Of a DNA stretch of 64,000 nucleotides, positions 36,401 to 50,288 are shown in pieces. Source of the DNA: Chamaelirium japonicum (Eukaryota > Streptophyta > Magnoliopsida > Liliales > Melanthiaceae); contig OX393557.1 of NCBI GenBank assembly GCA_947650365.1, positions 744,001 through 808,000 on the forward strand, read 5' to 3'. Every line of letters starts with the position of its first letter. Within the stretch, counting starts at the first letter, position 1. The notes beneath the pieces are model-generated. The model did not search any database and was not told where the DNA came from. It saw only the letters and a list, made by a program, of their open reading frames with translations. A program made the translations under genes and the position numbers.

Positions 36401-39400
36401 ACATGTACGAATGAATTAGAATGGATACATTCGTGCGAATGAATTAGAATGGATCGTATGAATGAATTAGATTGGATCGTATGAATGAATTAGAATGGAT
36501 CGTGCGAATGAATTAGAATGGATCGTACGAATGAATTAGAATGGATCGTACGAATGAATAAGAATGGATATATTCGTGCAAAAGAATTAAAATGGATTGT
36601 ATGAATGAATTAGAATGGATCGTGGGAATGAATTAGAATGGATCGTACGAATGAATTAGAATGGATCGTACGAATGAATTAGAATAGATTGTGTGAATTA
36701 ATTAGAATGGATCGTACGAATGAATTAGAATGGATACATTCGTGCGAATGAATTAGAATGGATCGTACGGATGAGTAAGAATGGACGGTCCATTCTATTT
36801 CATTCGTACGATCCATTCTTATTCATTCGGACGGTCCATTCTAATTCATTCATACGATCCAATCTAATTCATTCATACGATCCATTCTTACTCATTCGTA
36901 TGATCCATTCTAATTCATTCGTACGATCCATTCAAATTCATTCGTACGATCCATTCTAATTCATTCATACAATCCATTCTAATTCATTTGCACGAATATA
37001 TCCATTCTAATTCATTTGTACGATCGGATCGTACGAATGAAATAGAATGGATCGTACGAATGAATTAGAATGGATCGTGCGAATGAATTAGAATGGATCG
37101 TATGAATGAATTAGAATGGATCGTGCGAATGTACGAATGAATTAGAATGGATTGTACGAATGAATAAGAATGGATCATACGAAGGTATTAGAATGGATCA
37201 TACGAATGAAAATGAATGGATCGTACGAAGGAATTAGAATGGATCGTACATACGAAGGAAATAGAATGGATCGTACGAAGGAATTAGAATGGATCGTATG
37301 AATGAATTAGAATGGATTGTACGAATGAATTAGAATGGATACATTCGTGCGAATGAATTAGAATGGATCGTACGAATGAATTAGAATGGATCGTGCGAAT
37401 AAATTAGAAAGGATCATATGAATGAATTAGAATGGATCGTACGAATGAATTAGAATGTATCGTACGAATGAATTAGAATGGATACATTCGTGCGAATGAA
37501 TTAGAATGGATCGTACGAATGAGTAAGAATGGATCGTATGAATGAAATAGAATGGATTGTACGAATGAATTAGAATGGATCAAACGAATGAATTAGAATG
37601 GATCGTACGAATGAATTAGAATGGTTCGTACGTATGATCCATTCTTACTCATTCGTACGATCCATTCTTACTCATTCGTATTATCCATTCTAATTCATTC
37701 GCACGAATTTATCCATTCTAATTCATTCGTACGATCCATTCTATTTCATCCGTACGATCCATTCTAATTCATTCGCACGATCCAGTCTAATCCTAATTCC
37801 TTCGTACGTACGATCCATTCTAATTCCTTCGTACGATCCATTCTATTTCATTCATACGATCCAATCTAATTCATTCATACGATCCATTCTAATTCATTCG
37901 CACGAATGTATCCATTCTAATTCATTCGCACGAATGTATCCATACGATCCATTCTAATTCATTCGTACGATCCATTCTAATTCATTCGTACGATCCATTT
38001 ATATTCATTCCCATGTATGTATCCATTCTAATTCATACGTACGATCAATTCTAATTCATTTATACGATCCAATCTAATTCATTCATACAATCCATTCTAA
38101 TTCATTTACACGAATTTATCCATTCTAATTCATTCGTACGATCCATTCTATTTCATTCGTACGAATGGATACATTCGTGCGAATGAATTAGAATGGATCG
38201 TGCGAATGAATTAGAATGGATCGTACGAATGAATTAGAATGGATCGTACGAATGAATTAGAATGGATCGTACGAATGAATTAGAATGGATCGTACGAATG
38301 AATTAGAATAGATTGTGCGAATGAATTAGAATGGATCGTACGAATGAATTAGAATGGATACATTCATGCGAATGAATTAGAATTGATCGTACGAATGAGT
38401 AAGAATGGATCGTACGAATGAAATAGAATGGATTGTACGAATGAATTAGAATGGATTCATTCGAATGAATTAGAATAGATCGTACAATCCATTTTATTTC
38501 ATTCGTACTATCCATTCTTACTCATTCGTATGATCCATTCTAATTCATTCGCACGAATGTATCCATTTTAATTCATTTGTACGATCCATTCTAATTCATT
38601 CGCACGATCTATTCTAATTCATTCATACGATCCATTCTAATTCATTCGTACGATCCATTCTAATTCATTCGGAAGATCTATTCTAACTCATTTGCACAAT
38701 CTGTTCTAATTCATTCATTACGATCCTTTCTAATTCATTCGTACGATTCATTCTAATTCATTCGTACACGATCCATTCTAATTCATTCGTACAATCCATT
38801 CTATTTCATTCGTACGATCCATTTTTACTCATTCGTATGATCCATTCTAATTCATTCGCACGAATGTATCTATTCTAATTCATTCGTACGATCCATTCTA
38901 AATCATTCGTACGATCTATTCTAATTCATTCGTACGATCCATTCTAATTCATTCGTACGAATAAGTAAGAATGGATCGTACGAATGAAATAGAATGGATT
39001 GTATGAATGAAATATAATGGATCGTCCGAAGGAATTAGAATGGATCATACAAATGAATTAGAATGGATCGTATGAATGAATTAGATTGGATCGTATGAAT
39101 GAGTAAGAATGGATCGTACGAATGAATTAGAATAGATCGTACGAAGGAATTAGAATGGATCGTACGAAGGAATTAGAATGGATATATTCGTGCAAATGAA
39201 TTAGAATGGATCGTGCGACGTACGATCCATTCTAATTCATTCCCATGAATTTATCCATTGATCGTACGAATGAATTAGAATGCATTCTAATTCATTCATC
39301 CGATCTATTCTAATTCACTCGTACAATCCATTCTAATTCATTCTAATTTATTCGTAATTCGTACGATCCATTCTAATTCATTAGCACGATCCAAATTCAT

Positions 39401-42400
39401 TCATTTGTACGATCTATTCTATTTCATTCGTACGATCCATTCTAATTCCTTCGTACGAATGTATCCACTCTAATTCATTCGTAAGATCCATTCTAATTCA
39501 TTCGCACGATCAATTCTAATTCATTCGTATGATCCATTCTAATTCATTCGCACGATTCATTCTAATTCCTTCGTACGAATGATTAAGAATGGATCGTACG
39601 AATGAAATAGAATGGATTGTACGAATGAAGTAGAATGGATCGTACGAAGGAATTAGAATGGATCATATGAATGAATTAGAGTGGATACATTCGTGTGAAT
39701 GAATTAGAATGGATACATTCGTGTGAAAGAATTAGAATAGATCGTAAGAATGAATTAGAATGGATCGTATGAATGAATTAGAATGGATTGTGTGAATGAA
39801 TTAGAATGGATCGTACGAAGGAATTAGAATGGATCGTACGAACGAATTAGATTGGATACATTCGTGCGAATGAATTAGAATGGATCGTATGGATGAGTTA
39901 GAATAGAATGTGCGAATGAATTAGAATGGATTGTATGAAAGAATTAGAATGGATCGTATGAATGAATTAGATTGGATCGTACGAATGAAATAGAATGGAT
40001 TATACGAATGAATTAGAATGGATCGTAGGAATGAATTAGAATGGATACATTCGTGCGAATGAATTAGAATGGATCATACAATGAATTAGAATGGATCATA
40101 CGAATGAATTAGAATAGATCGTACCTTCTAATTCCATCGTACGATCCATTCTAATTCCCTCATACGAATTAGAATAGATCGTACGAAGGAATTAGAATGG
40201 ATCGTACGAATGAATTAGAATGGATACATTCGTGCGAATGAATTAGAATGGATCGTATGAATGAATTAGAACGCACGAATGTACCCATTCTAATTCATTC
40301 GTACGATCCATTCTAATTCATTCGCACGATCCATTCTAATTCATTTGCACAATCTATTCTAATTCATTCATACGATCCATTCTAATTCATTCGCACGAAT
40401 GTATCCATTCTAATTCATTCGTACGATCCATTCTAATTCCTTCGTACGAATGTATCCACTCTAATTCATTCGTACGATCCATTCTAATTCATTCGCACGA
40501 TCCATTCTAATTCATTCGCACGATCCATTCTAATTCATTCGTACGATCCATTCTAATTTATTCGCACGATCCATTCTAATTCATTCGTCGTACGAAGGAG
40601 TGGATCGTACGAATGAATTAGATTGGATCGTATGAATGAACTAGAATGGATCGTGCGAATGAATTAGAATGGATTGTACGAATGAATTAGAATGGATTGT
40701 ATGAATGAATTAGAATTGATCGTACGAATGAATTAGAATGGATACATTCGTGCGAATGAATTAGAATGGATCGTATGAATGAATTAGATTGGATCGTATG
40801 AATGAATTAGAATGGATCGTGTGAATGAATTAGATTGAATCGTATGAATTAATTAGATTGGATCGTATTAATGAATTAGAATGGATCGTATGAATGAATT
40901 AGAATGGATTGTACGAATGAATTAGAATGGATACATTCGTGCAAATGAATTAGAATGGATCGTACGAAGGAATTAGAATGGATCGTATTAATGAATTAGA
41001 ATGGATCGTGCGAATGAATTAGAATGGATCGTACGAATGAATTAGAATGGATACATTCGTGCGAATGAATTAGAATGGATCATACGATTGAGTAAGAATG
41101 GATCGTAGAGTATGATTGGATCGTATGAATGAAATAGAATGGATCGTATGAATTAGAATGGATCGTACGAATGAATTAGAATGGATAAATTCGTGCGAAT
41201 GAATTAGAATGGATTGTATGAATGAATTAGATTGGATCGTATAAATGAATTAGAATGGATCGTACATATGAATTAGAATGGATACATTCATGGGAATGAA
41301 TAAGAATGGATCGTATGAATGAATTAGAATGGATCGTACGAATGAATTAGAATGGATACATTCATGCAAAAGAATTAGAATGGATTGTATGAATGAATTA
41401 GAATGGATCGTGCGAATGAATTAGAATGGATCGTACGAATGAATTAGAATGGATACATTCGTGCGAAAGAATTAGGATAGATCGTATGAATGAATTAGAA
41501 TGGATCGTACGAATGAATTAGAATAGATTGTATGAATGAAGTAGAATGGATCGTGCGAATGAATTAGAATAGATCGTACGAATGAATTAGAATGGATACA
41601 TTCATGCGAAAGAATTAGAATAGATCGTATGAATGAATTAGAATGGATTGTATGAATGAATTAGATTGGATCGTATGAATGAATTAGAATGGATCGTGCG
41701 AATGTATTAGAATGGATCGTGCGAATGAATTAGAATGGATCGTACGAATGAATTAGAATGGATACATTCGTGCAAAAGAATTAGAATGGATTGTATGAAT
41801 GAATTAGAATGGATCGTGCTAATGAATTAGAATGGATCGTACGAATGAATTAGAATAGATAGTGCGAATGAATTAGAATGGATCGTACGAATGAATTAGA
41901 ATAGATCGTAATAATGGATCGTACGAATGAAATAGAATGGATCGTACGAATGAATTAGCATGGATCGTGCTAATGAATTAGAATGGAACGTACGAATGAA
42001 TTAGAATAGATTGTGCGAATGAATTAGAATGGATCGTACGAATGAATTAGAATGGATAAATCCGTGCGAATGAATTAGAATGGATTGTATGAATGAATTA
42101 GATTGGATCGTATAAATGAATTAGAATGGATCGTACGTATGAATTAGAATGGATACATTCATGGGAATGAATCAGAATGGATCGTACGAAGGAATTAGAA
42201 TGGATTATACGAATGAAATAGAATGGATCCGTACGATCCATTCTAATTCATTCGCACGATCCATTCTAATTCGTTAATACGATCCAATCTAATTCATTCA
42301 TACAATCCATTCTAATTCAATCATACAATCCATTCTAATTCTTTCACATGATCCATTCTAATTCATTCGTACGATCCATTCTAATTCATTCGTACGATCC

Positions 42401-42452
42401 ATTCTAATTCATTCGCACAAATGTATCCAGATCTATTCTAATTCATTCGCAC
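33453..42452. repeat. 23-bp satellite array, middle block
   Basis: Same family as 1-7303. Mostly forward to about 36405, then frequent flips: reverse about 36406-36786, 37025-37632, 38164-38484, 38959-39219, 39573-40127 and 40589-42230; forward between and at 42231-42452. A segment at about 41184-41330 recurs at 42055-42200 (offset 871 bp, with the odd ATTCATGGGAATGAAT variant). No gene is seen. It ends abruptly at the CACTA fragment near 42452. Confidence 0.96.
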
Positions 42453-42548
42453 ACATATAAGCATTCACATCATTACTGAATTTTATTGACATCCATTACC
42501 GAATAATAATTATGTGTCCATATCATGAATGTCATGTGGTTATTATAG

Positions 42549-43223
42549 GCACAAGAGCTGCACGACAACCACGATCGGCTGATGAATGAGGATCTCTGGC
42601 GCTTATCTTGTATTCCTTTGCAAGACGCAATATCGTACGATGGTTATATCGTGAACGGTTATAGATTTCGGACGAAAGATAGTAAAAAATCATGAAGAAC
42701 CCAAAATAGTGGGGTTGTCATCAACGGTAAGCAAGAAGAATTAGGAAATATCGACTTCTATGGCATCCTCAACGAGATTCTCGAGATTAAATTCCTTGGG
42801 CAAAATCAGATTGTATTATTCAAATGCGATTGGTATGATGTTAATAATCACGGGACTGGTTATAATGTCGCCAAATACGATTTTATCAGCATCAACACTG
42901 GCAAGAGATTGAATACCCAATATCAAGATCCATTCATTCTTACCTCTCAAGCGGAATAGATATTTTATGCACCGGATAATACCTCTCCAGGTTGGCAAAT
43001 TGTAGTCAGGTCACCACCCAGAGATTTTTATGACATGGGAGACAAGGATGCGGGGGTCGTCGATGATGATTTGGATGCATACCAGAATGATGAGATAATC
43101 ATTATCGACGCAGTGCATGACGAAAATGAAGATGTCGACAATATAAACTTGACAGCGAATGCAGATCAAATGATAGAAGAGGGATGCGATAAGAGTGACA
43201 GAGATGAGACAGAAAATGACTAG
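42549..43223 (+). pseudogene. CACTA TNP2-type transposase, C-terminal exon with DUF4216
   Basis: The reading frame after an AG acceptor (42547-42548) gives QELHDNHDRLMNEDLWRLSC, GYIVNGYRFRTKD, NSGVVINGKQEELGNIDFYG, IKFLGQNQIVLFKCDWYDV, DPFILTSQAE and PGWQIVVRSPPRDFYDM. It then turns into an acidic tail and stops at 43221-43223. This is the DUF4216 region found at the C-terminus of plant En/Spm TNP2 transposases. Two in-frame stops (42693-42695 TGA, 42957-42959 TAG) show it is dead. The catalytic N-terminal part is absent from this window. Confidence 0.9.
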
Positions 43224-43495
43224 ACCGTATGTAAATCAAATTGTTTCATATTTAAATCAAATTGTTTCATATATAATTCATATTGTTTCATATGTATATC
43301 ATATTAATTTATACTGTTTCATATGTAAATCAAATTGTTTCATATGTAAATCATACCGTTTCATATGTAAATCAAACTATTTTATATTGTTTCATAAATT
43401 ATACTGTTTCATATGTAAATCAAACTGTTTTATATTGTTTTATATTGTTTTATATGTAAATCTTACTGTTTTATATGTAAATTAAACTGTTTCAG
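43224..43495 (+). repeat. AT-rich short tandem repeat between the two CACTA genes
   Basis: About a dozen degenerate copies of a 20-24-bp motif based on GTTTCATATGTAAATCAAA, ending directly at the ATG of the next gene. An open frame runs through it (43195-43485), but its composition is only the repeat. Likely intergenic or leader sequence. Confidence 0.8.
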
Positions 43496-45190
43496 ATGGC
43501 ATCACGGTCGAGGGTTCGTAGAGGCAGGGGTGGGGTAGCTCGAAGTGCTCCGGCTGCCACCCCAGGGTCCGAGGCCGAGCCGTCCGGATCTGGTAGTGCT
43601 GTTCCTCTCTCCACACCAGCTCCTGATGTGGTCGCAGCCTCCGGAGCTTCGAGCAGTGCTCAGCACTCGGCTACAGCGTCTGCGCCCACAGGTAATGTTT
43701 AGATCTAAAGTTTTATACATGTTGTAAATACTTCTTCAGTACTGATGTATATTTTATTTGCAGGGTCGAGGATCACCAGGGACGTAGGCGACCGGGGCGT
43801 GACGACGGCCCGGCGCTTGTCGACCTTACGCGAGCCGCTTTCCCTACAGTGGAGCGACAAGACCTTTGTGGGCGAGCACGCTTCTGACGCCGCCACGTGG
43901 GTCGGCATTATAGTACGGGAGGAGAGGAATGCCCCAATTATGGGGTTAAGGGGGTGGAAGAACATTGATGCATCCTATAAGGAGAGAATGTATCAGCAGT
44001 TTTTGGTACGTTAGTTTTATTAAAGCATTTTAGAATAATATCGTACTTCTTTATAATTTGATTTGATAAAATGACTTGTTTCTAAATTGATTTTACAGGA
44101 GAAATTTAAATGGGAGAACATGGAAACCGACACCCATCGGGAGGACTTGTGGAAGATGATGGGTGAGTGGTACAGGGATTACCGTCACGAGCTCTACCAG
44201 CTCTACGGTTATTTGGTCGGCCAGCCGGCTGAGGAGGTACAGGCTGCGGCCGGGACGAGAGACGTGCCACCGCTATAATTTCTACAGTTTTTGGTCGCTC
44301 ACTGAGCCACCCCTCACTTTCAGGTATAATTATAATTTTGTTGATTCGTACTTGTTTTAATGTTATACTAAAAATTTGTATTGATGTTTCAAAATTTAAT
44401 CGATTGACACAGGCGAGTTCACGTAAAGGCAAGCAGAATAGAAGTGCCTCGACGACACCTGCTCTAGTGAAGGGGAGGACCTCCATGCCCCAGCTTGCCC
44501 AGCAGCTGGTAAATGATACAAATATTGTTATTATTTAAAGCTCTATACATGTTATATTAACTCATCTATTTATTTTATATATCCAACAGACACAGTCCTT
44601 GGGCCACGAGCCTAATAGGATTGATCTTTTTGAGGCCTCTAGGAGGTGGCGTACCGATGGGGCATTTCTGGACGACAGGGTTGCCTCACAAGTGGTAAGT
44701 AATTAAATTACTGTTAATATATTCTTATACGTATGCCATAAAATATCATTGAATATCATTAGTTGTTTTCATATAGGAGAGGATGCGACTTTTGGTGACC
44801 CCGTTGGGCGAGGCCGGCTCCTCCTCCAGCTCAGTATCTGTCGACTCAGCGATGGATATTGTGCTGAGACCTGCCACGCACAGCTGTGTCCTCTGTACGG
44901 GCCTTGGTGTCACGCCCTCCTCCTACTTTGGACGAGAGGGTATGCGCTCGAGGGCACGGGACTCCTAGACCGGTGCTCTCACTCAGTTGCAGTCTGCGCT
45001 AGACGCTGAGCGAGAGCAGAGGCAGGCCCTCGAGCAGAGGGTTGAGGCGGAGCGAGAGCAGAGGCAGGCCCTCGAGCAGAGGGTTGAGGCGGAGAAGAAG
45101 GCCCTCGATAAGGAAAGAGAAGCTCGCCGGGAACTGGAGCGTCGGCTTAATGACTTCATAAGCCGGTCTAGCGGTGGCTCATGCTCATGA
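43496..45190 (+). pseudogene. CACTA TNP1-like gene, Transposase_24 family (Ptta/En/Spm)
   Basis: Six exons with GT-AG borders and a continuous frame: 43496-43691, 43764-44005, 44099-44323, 44413-44508, 44590-44694 and 44777-45190. The start is Arg/Gly then Ala/Ser/Pro-rich (MASRSRVRRGRGGVARSAP). Next come GWKNIDASYKERMYQQFLEK, WYRDYRHELYQLYGYL, SSRKGKQNRSAS and GHEPNRIDLFEASRRWRTDG, the usual blocks of Transposase_24 proteins. The C-terminus is a coiled coil with a 14-residue unit (REQRQALEQRVEAE) duplicated by a 42-bp repeat. Premature in-frame stops at 44276-44278, 44303-44305 (probably an ancestral Trp codon) and 44966-44968 make it a pseudogene. TNP1/TNPA-like proteins are thought to bind subterminal repeats. 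Confidence 0.85.
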
Positions 45191-45270
45191 TCAGGTACTT
45201 ACTAATCTTTATAATATTAGTAAAAAATATGAATCTTACTAATTTGAGTTTAGATCATATTATCACACTT

Positions 45271-48200
45271 ATGATTTTCCAACACTTAGATTCTAAATCG
45301 GTGAATCGGAGCGTAAATTGTTCAAATCGGTGAATCGGAGCGTAAAAAATATGAATCTTACTAATTTATGATTTTCCAACACTTAGACTCTAAATCGGTG
45401 AATCGGAGCGTAAATTGTTCAAATATCCAATTAGAACTCGCTCGCAAGTCCGAAATACGGACTAATTCCAAGTTCGAATTATCGGATGCCGATCCGATGA
45501 CGATCCGATCGAATCCAAACCTATTTCAAATCCGAAACACGCTAACTTATGATTTTCAACACTTAGGTTCTAAATCGGTGAATCGGAGTGTAAATTGTTC
45601 AAATATCCAATTAGAACTCGCTCGCAAGTCCGAAATACGGACTAATTCCAAGTTCGAATTATCGGATGCCGATCCGATTGAATCCAAACCTATTTCAAAT
45701 CCAAAACACGCTAACTTATTATTTTCCAACACTTAGACTCTAAATCGGTGAATCGGAGCGTAAATTGTTTAAATATCAAATTAGAACTCACTCGCAAGTC
45801 CGAAATACGGACTAATTCCAAGTTCGAATTATCGGATGCCGATCCGATGACGATCCGATCGAATCCAAACCTATTTCAAATCCGAAACACGCTTACTTAT
45901 GAATTTCCAACACTTAGGTTCTAAATCGGTGAATCGGAGCGTAAATTGTTCAAATATCCAATTAGAACTCGCTCGCAAGTCCGAAATACGGACTAATTCC
46001 ATTTTCGAATTATCGGATGACTATCCGATCGAATCCAAACCTATTTCCAATCCGAAACACGCTAACTTATGATTTTCCAACACTTAGATTCTAAATCGGT
46101 GAATCGGAGCGTAAATTGTTCAAATCTCCAATTAGAACTGGCTCGCAAGTCCGAAATACGGAATAATTCTAAGTTCAAATTATCGGATGCCGATCCAATG
46201 ACGATCCGATCGAATCCAAACCTATTTCCAATCCGAAACACGCTAACTTATGATTTTCCAACACTTAGACTCTAAATCGGTGAATCAGAGCGTAAATTGG
46301 TCAAATATCAAATTAGAACTCGCTCGCAAGTCCATAATCAGAAATAATTCCAAGTACGAATTATCGGATGCCGATCCGATGACGATCCGATCGAATCCAA
46401 ACCTATTTCCAATCCGAAACACACTAACTTATGATTTTCCAACACTTAGACTCTAAATCGATGAATCGGAGCGTAAATTGTTCAAATATCCAATTAGAAC
46501 TCGCTCGCAAGTCCGAAATACGGAATAACTCCAAGTTCAAATTATCGGATGCCGATCCGATGACGATCCGATCGAATCCAATCCTATTTCCAATCCGAAA
46601 CACGCTAACTTATGATTTTCCAACACTTAGACTCTAAATCGGTGAATCGGAGCGTAAATTGGTCAAATATCAAATTAGAACCCGCTCGCAAGTCCATAAT
46701 CAGAAATAATTCCAAGTACGAATTATCGGATGCCGATCCGATGACGATCCGATCGAATCCAAACCTATTTCCAATCCGAAACACACTAACTTATGATTTT
46801 CCAACACTTAGACTCTAAATCGATGAATCGGAGCGTAAATTGTTCAAATATCCAATTAGAACTCGCTTGCAAGTCCGAAATACGGAATAATTCCAAGTTC
46901 GAATTATCGGATGCCGATCCGATGACGATCCGATCGAATCCAAACCTATTTCCAATCCGAAACATGCTAACTTATGATTTTCCAACACTTAGACTCTAAA
47001 TCGGTGAATCAGAGCGTAAATTGTTCAAATATCCAATTGGAACTCGCTCGCAAGTCCGAAATACAGAATAATTCCAAGTTCGATTTATCGAATGCCGGTC
47101 CGATGACGATTCGATCGAATCCAAACCTATTTCCAATCCGAAACACGCTAACTTATGATTTTCCAACACTTAGACTCTAAATCGGTGAATCGGAGTGTAA
47201 ATTGGTCAAATATCCAATTAGAACTCGCTCGCAAGTCCGAAATACGGAATAATTCCAAGTTTGAATTATCGGATGCCGATCCAATGACGATCCAATCAAA
47301 TCCAAACCTATTTCAAATTCGAAACACGCTAACTTATGATTTTCCAACACTTAGACTCTAAATCGGTGAATCGGATCGTAAATTGGTCAAATATCCAATT
47401 AGAACTCGCTCGCAAGTCCGAAATATGGAATAATTCCAAGTTCGAATTATCGAATGCCGATCCGATGACGATCTGATCGAATCCAAACCTATTTCCAATC
47501 CGAAACACGCTAACTTATGATTTTCCAACACATAGACTCTAAATTGGTGAATCAGAGCGTAAATTGGTCAAATATCCAATTAGAAGTTGCTCGCAAGTCC
47601 GAAATACGGAATAATTCCAAGTATAAATTATCGAATACCGATCCGATGGCGATCCGATTGAATCCAAACCTATTTCAAATCCGAAACACGCTAACTTATG
47701 ATTTTCCAACACGTAGACTCTAAATCGGTGAATCGGAGCGTAAATTGGTCAAATATCAAATTAGAACTCGCTCGCATGTCCGAAATATGGAATAATTCCA
47801 AGTTCGAATTATCGGATGCCGATCCGATGACGATCCGATCGAATCCAAACCTATTTCCAATCCGAAACACGCTAACTTATGATTTTCCAACACTTAGTTT
47901 CTAAATCGGTGAATCGGAGCGTAAATGTTTCAAATATCCAATTTAAACTCGCTCGCAAGTCCGAAATATGGAATAATTCCAAGTTTGAATTATCGGATGC
48001 CGATCCGATGATGATCCGATCGAATCCAAACCTATTTCCAATCGGAAACACGCTAACTTATGAATTTCCAACACTTAGACTCTAAATCGGTGAATCAGAG
48101 CGTAAATTGTTCAAATATCCAATTAGAACTCGCTCGCAAGTCCGTAATACGGAATAATTCCAAGTTCGAATTATCGGATGCCGATCCGATAACGATCTGA

Positions 48201-50230
48201 TCGAATCCAAACCTATTTCAAATCCGAAACACGCTACCTTATGATTTTCCAACACTTAGACTCTAAATCGGTGAATCGGAGCGTAAATTGGTCAAATATC
48301 CAATTAGAACTCGCTCGCAAGTCCGAAATATGGAATAATTCCAAGTTTGAATTATCGGATGCCGATCCGATGATGATCCGATCGAATCCAAACCTATTTC
48401 CAATCTGAAACACACTAACGTATGATTTTCCAACACTTAGACTCTAAATCAGTGAATCGGAGCGTAAATTGGTCAAATATCCAATTAGAACTCGCTCGCA
48501 AGTCCGAAATACGGAATAATTCCAAGTTCGAATTATCGGATGCCAATCCGATGATGATCTGATCGAATCCAAACCTATTTCAAATCCGAAACACGCTAAC
48601 TTATGATTTTCCAAAACTTAGACTCTAAATCGGTGAATCGGAGCGTAAATTGGTCAAATATCAAATTAGAACTCGCTCGCAAGTCTGAAATACGGAATAA
48701 TTCCAAGTTCCAATTATCGGATGCCGATCCGATGACGATCCGATCGAATCCAAACCTATTTCCAATCCGAAACACTCTAACTTATGATTTTCCAATACTT
48801 AGGTTCTAAATCGGTGAATCGGAGCGTAAATAGTTCAAATATCCAATTAAAACTCGCTCGCAAGTCTGAAATACGGAATAATTCCAAGTTCGAATTATCA
48901 GATGCCGATCCGATCTAATCCAAACCTATTTCCAATCCGAAACACGCTAACTTATGATTTTCCAACACTTAGACTCTAAATCGGTGAATCGGAGCGTAAA
49001 TTATTTAAATATCCAATTAGAACTCGCTCGCAAGTCCGAAATACGAAATAATTCCAAGTTCGAATTATCGGATGCCGATCCGATGACGATCCGATCGAAT
49101 CCAAACCTATTTCAATTCCGAAACACGCTAACTTATGATTTTCCAATACTTAGACTCTAAATCGGTGAATCGGAGCATAAATTGGTCAAATATCCAATAA
49201 GAACTCGCTCGTAAGTCCGAAATACGGAATAATTCCAAGTTCGAATTATCGGTTACTGATCCGATGATGATCCGATCGAATCCAAACCTATTTCCAATCC
49301 GAAACACGTTAACTTATGATTTTCCAACACTTAGACTCTAAATCGGTGAATCGGAGCGTAAATTGGTCAAATATCCAATTAGAACTCGCTCGCAAGTCCG
49401 AAATACAGAATAATTCCAAATTCAAATTATCGGATGCCGATCCGATGGCGATCCGATCTAATCCAAACCTATTTCAAATCCGAAGCACGCTAACTTGTGA
49501 TTTTCCAACACTTAGACTCTAAATCGGTGAATCGGAGCGTAAATTGGTCAAATATCAAATTAGAACTCGCTCGCAAGTCTGAAATACGGAATAATTCCAA
49601 GTTTGAATTATCGGATGCCGATCCGATGATGATCCGATCGAATCCAAACCTATTTCAAATTCGAAACACGCTAACTTATGATTTTCCAACACTTAAACTC
49701 TAAATCGGTGAATCGGAGTGTAAATTGTTCTAATATCCAATTAGAACTCGCTCGCAAGTCCGAAATACGGAATAATTCCAAGTTCGAATTATCGGATGCT
49801 GATCCGATGACGATCCGATCGAATCCAAACCTATTTCAAATCCGAAACACGCTAACTTATGATTTTCCAACACTTAGACTCTAAATCGATGAATCAGAGC
49901 GTAAATTGTTCAAATATCAATTTAAAACTCGTTCGCAAGTCTGAAATACGGAATAATTCCAAGTTCGAATTATCGGATGCCGATCCGATAACGATCCTAT
50001 CGAATCCAAACCTATTTCAAATCCGAAACACGCTAGCTTATGATTTTCCAACACTTAGACTCTCTAAATCGGTGAATCGGAGCGTAAATTGTTTAAATAT
50101 CCATTTAAAACTCGCTCGCAAGTCCGAAATACGGAATAATTCAAAGTTCAAATTTTGAATTATCGGATGCCGATCCGATCGAATCCAAACCTATTTCAAA
50201 GCCGAAACACGCTAACTTATGATTTTTTAA
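45271..50230 (+). repeat. 181-bp tandem array inside the CACTA element
   Basis: About 27 copies of a 181-bp unit starting ATGATTTTCCAACACTTAG. Copy starts fall every 181 bp over long runs (46069, 46250, 46431, 46612, 46793, 46974, 47155). Some units are shorter (about 170 bp). Each holds a 68-codon open frame that I do not regard as a gene. A donor-like CAG|GTACTT (cut before 45195) and an acceptor-like AATTGCAG (ending 50288) flank the array, so it may lie in a 5.1-kb intron or 3' UTR intron of the TNP1-like gene (inference). Confidence 0.93.
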
Positions 50231-50288
50231 CGCTTAGACTCAGTTATAGATATAAACCATTGTTTTAACAAATACATGTTAATTGCAG

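Noticed and set aside
33605-38515. Repetitive open frames such as SNSFVRSILIHS in the satellite blocks
   Set aside because: The 23-bp unit is stop-free in one direction, so any array gives a 23-residue periodic frame. Orientation flips and variants cut these at random.
46069-50158. Series of 68-codon frames starting MIFQHLDSKSVNRSVN
   Set aside because: One per 181-bp unit, with no splice or start context, and stops fall at the same place in each unit; best read as a satellite by-product.
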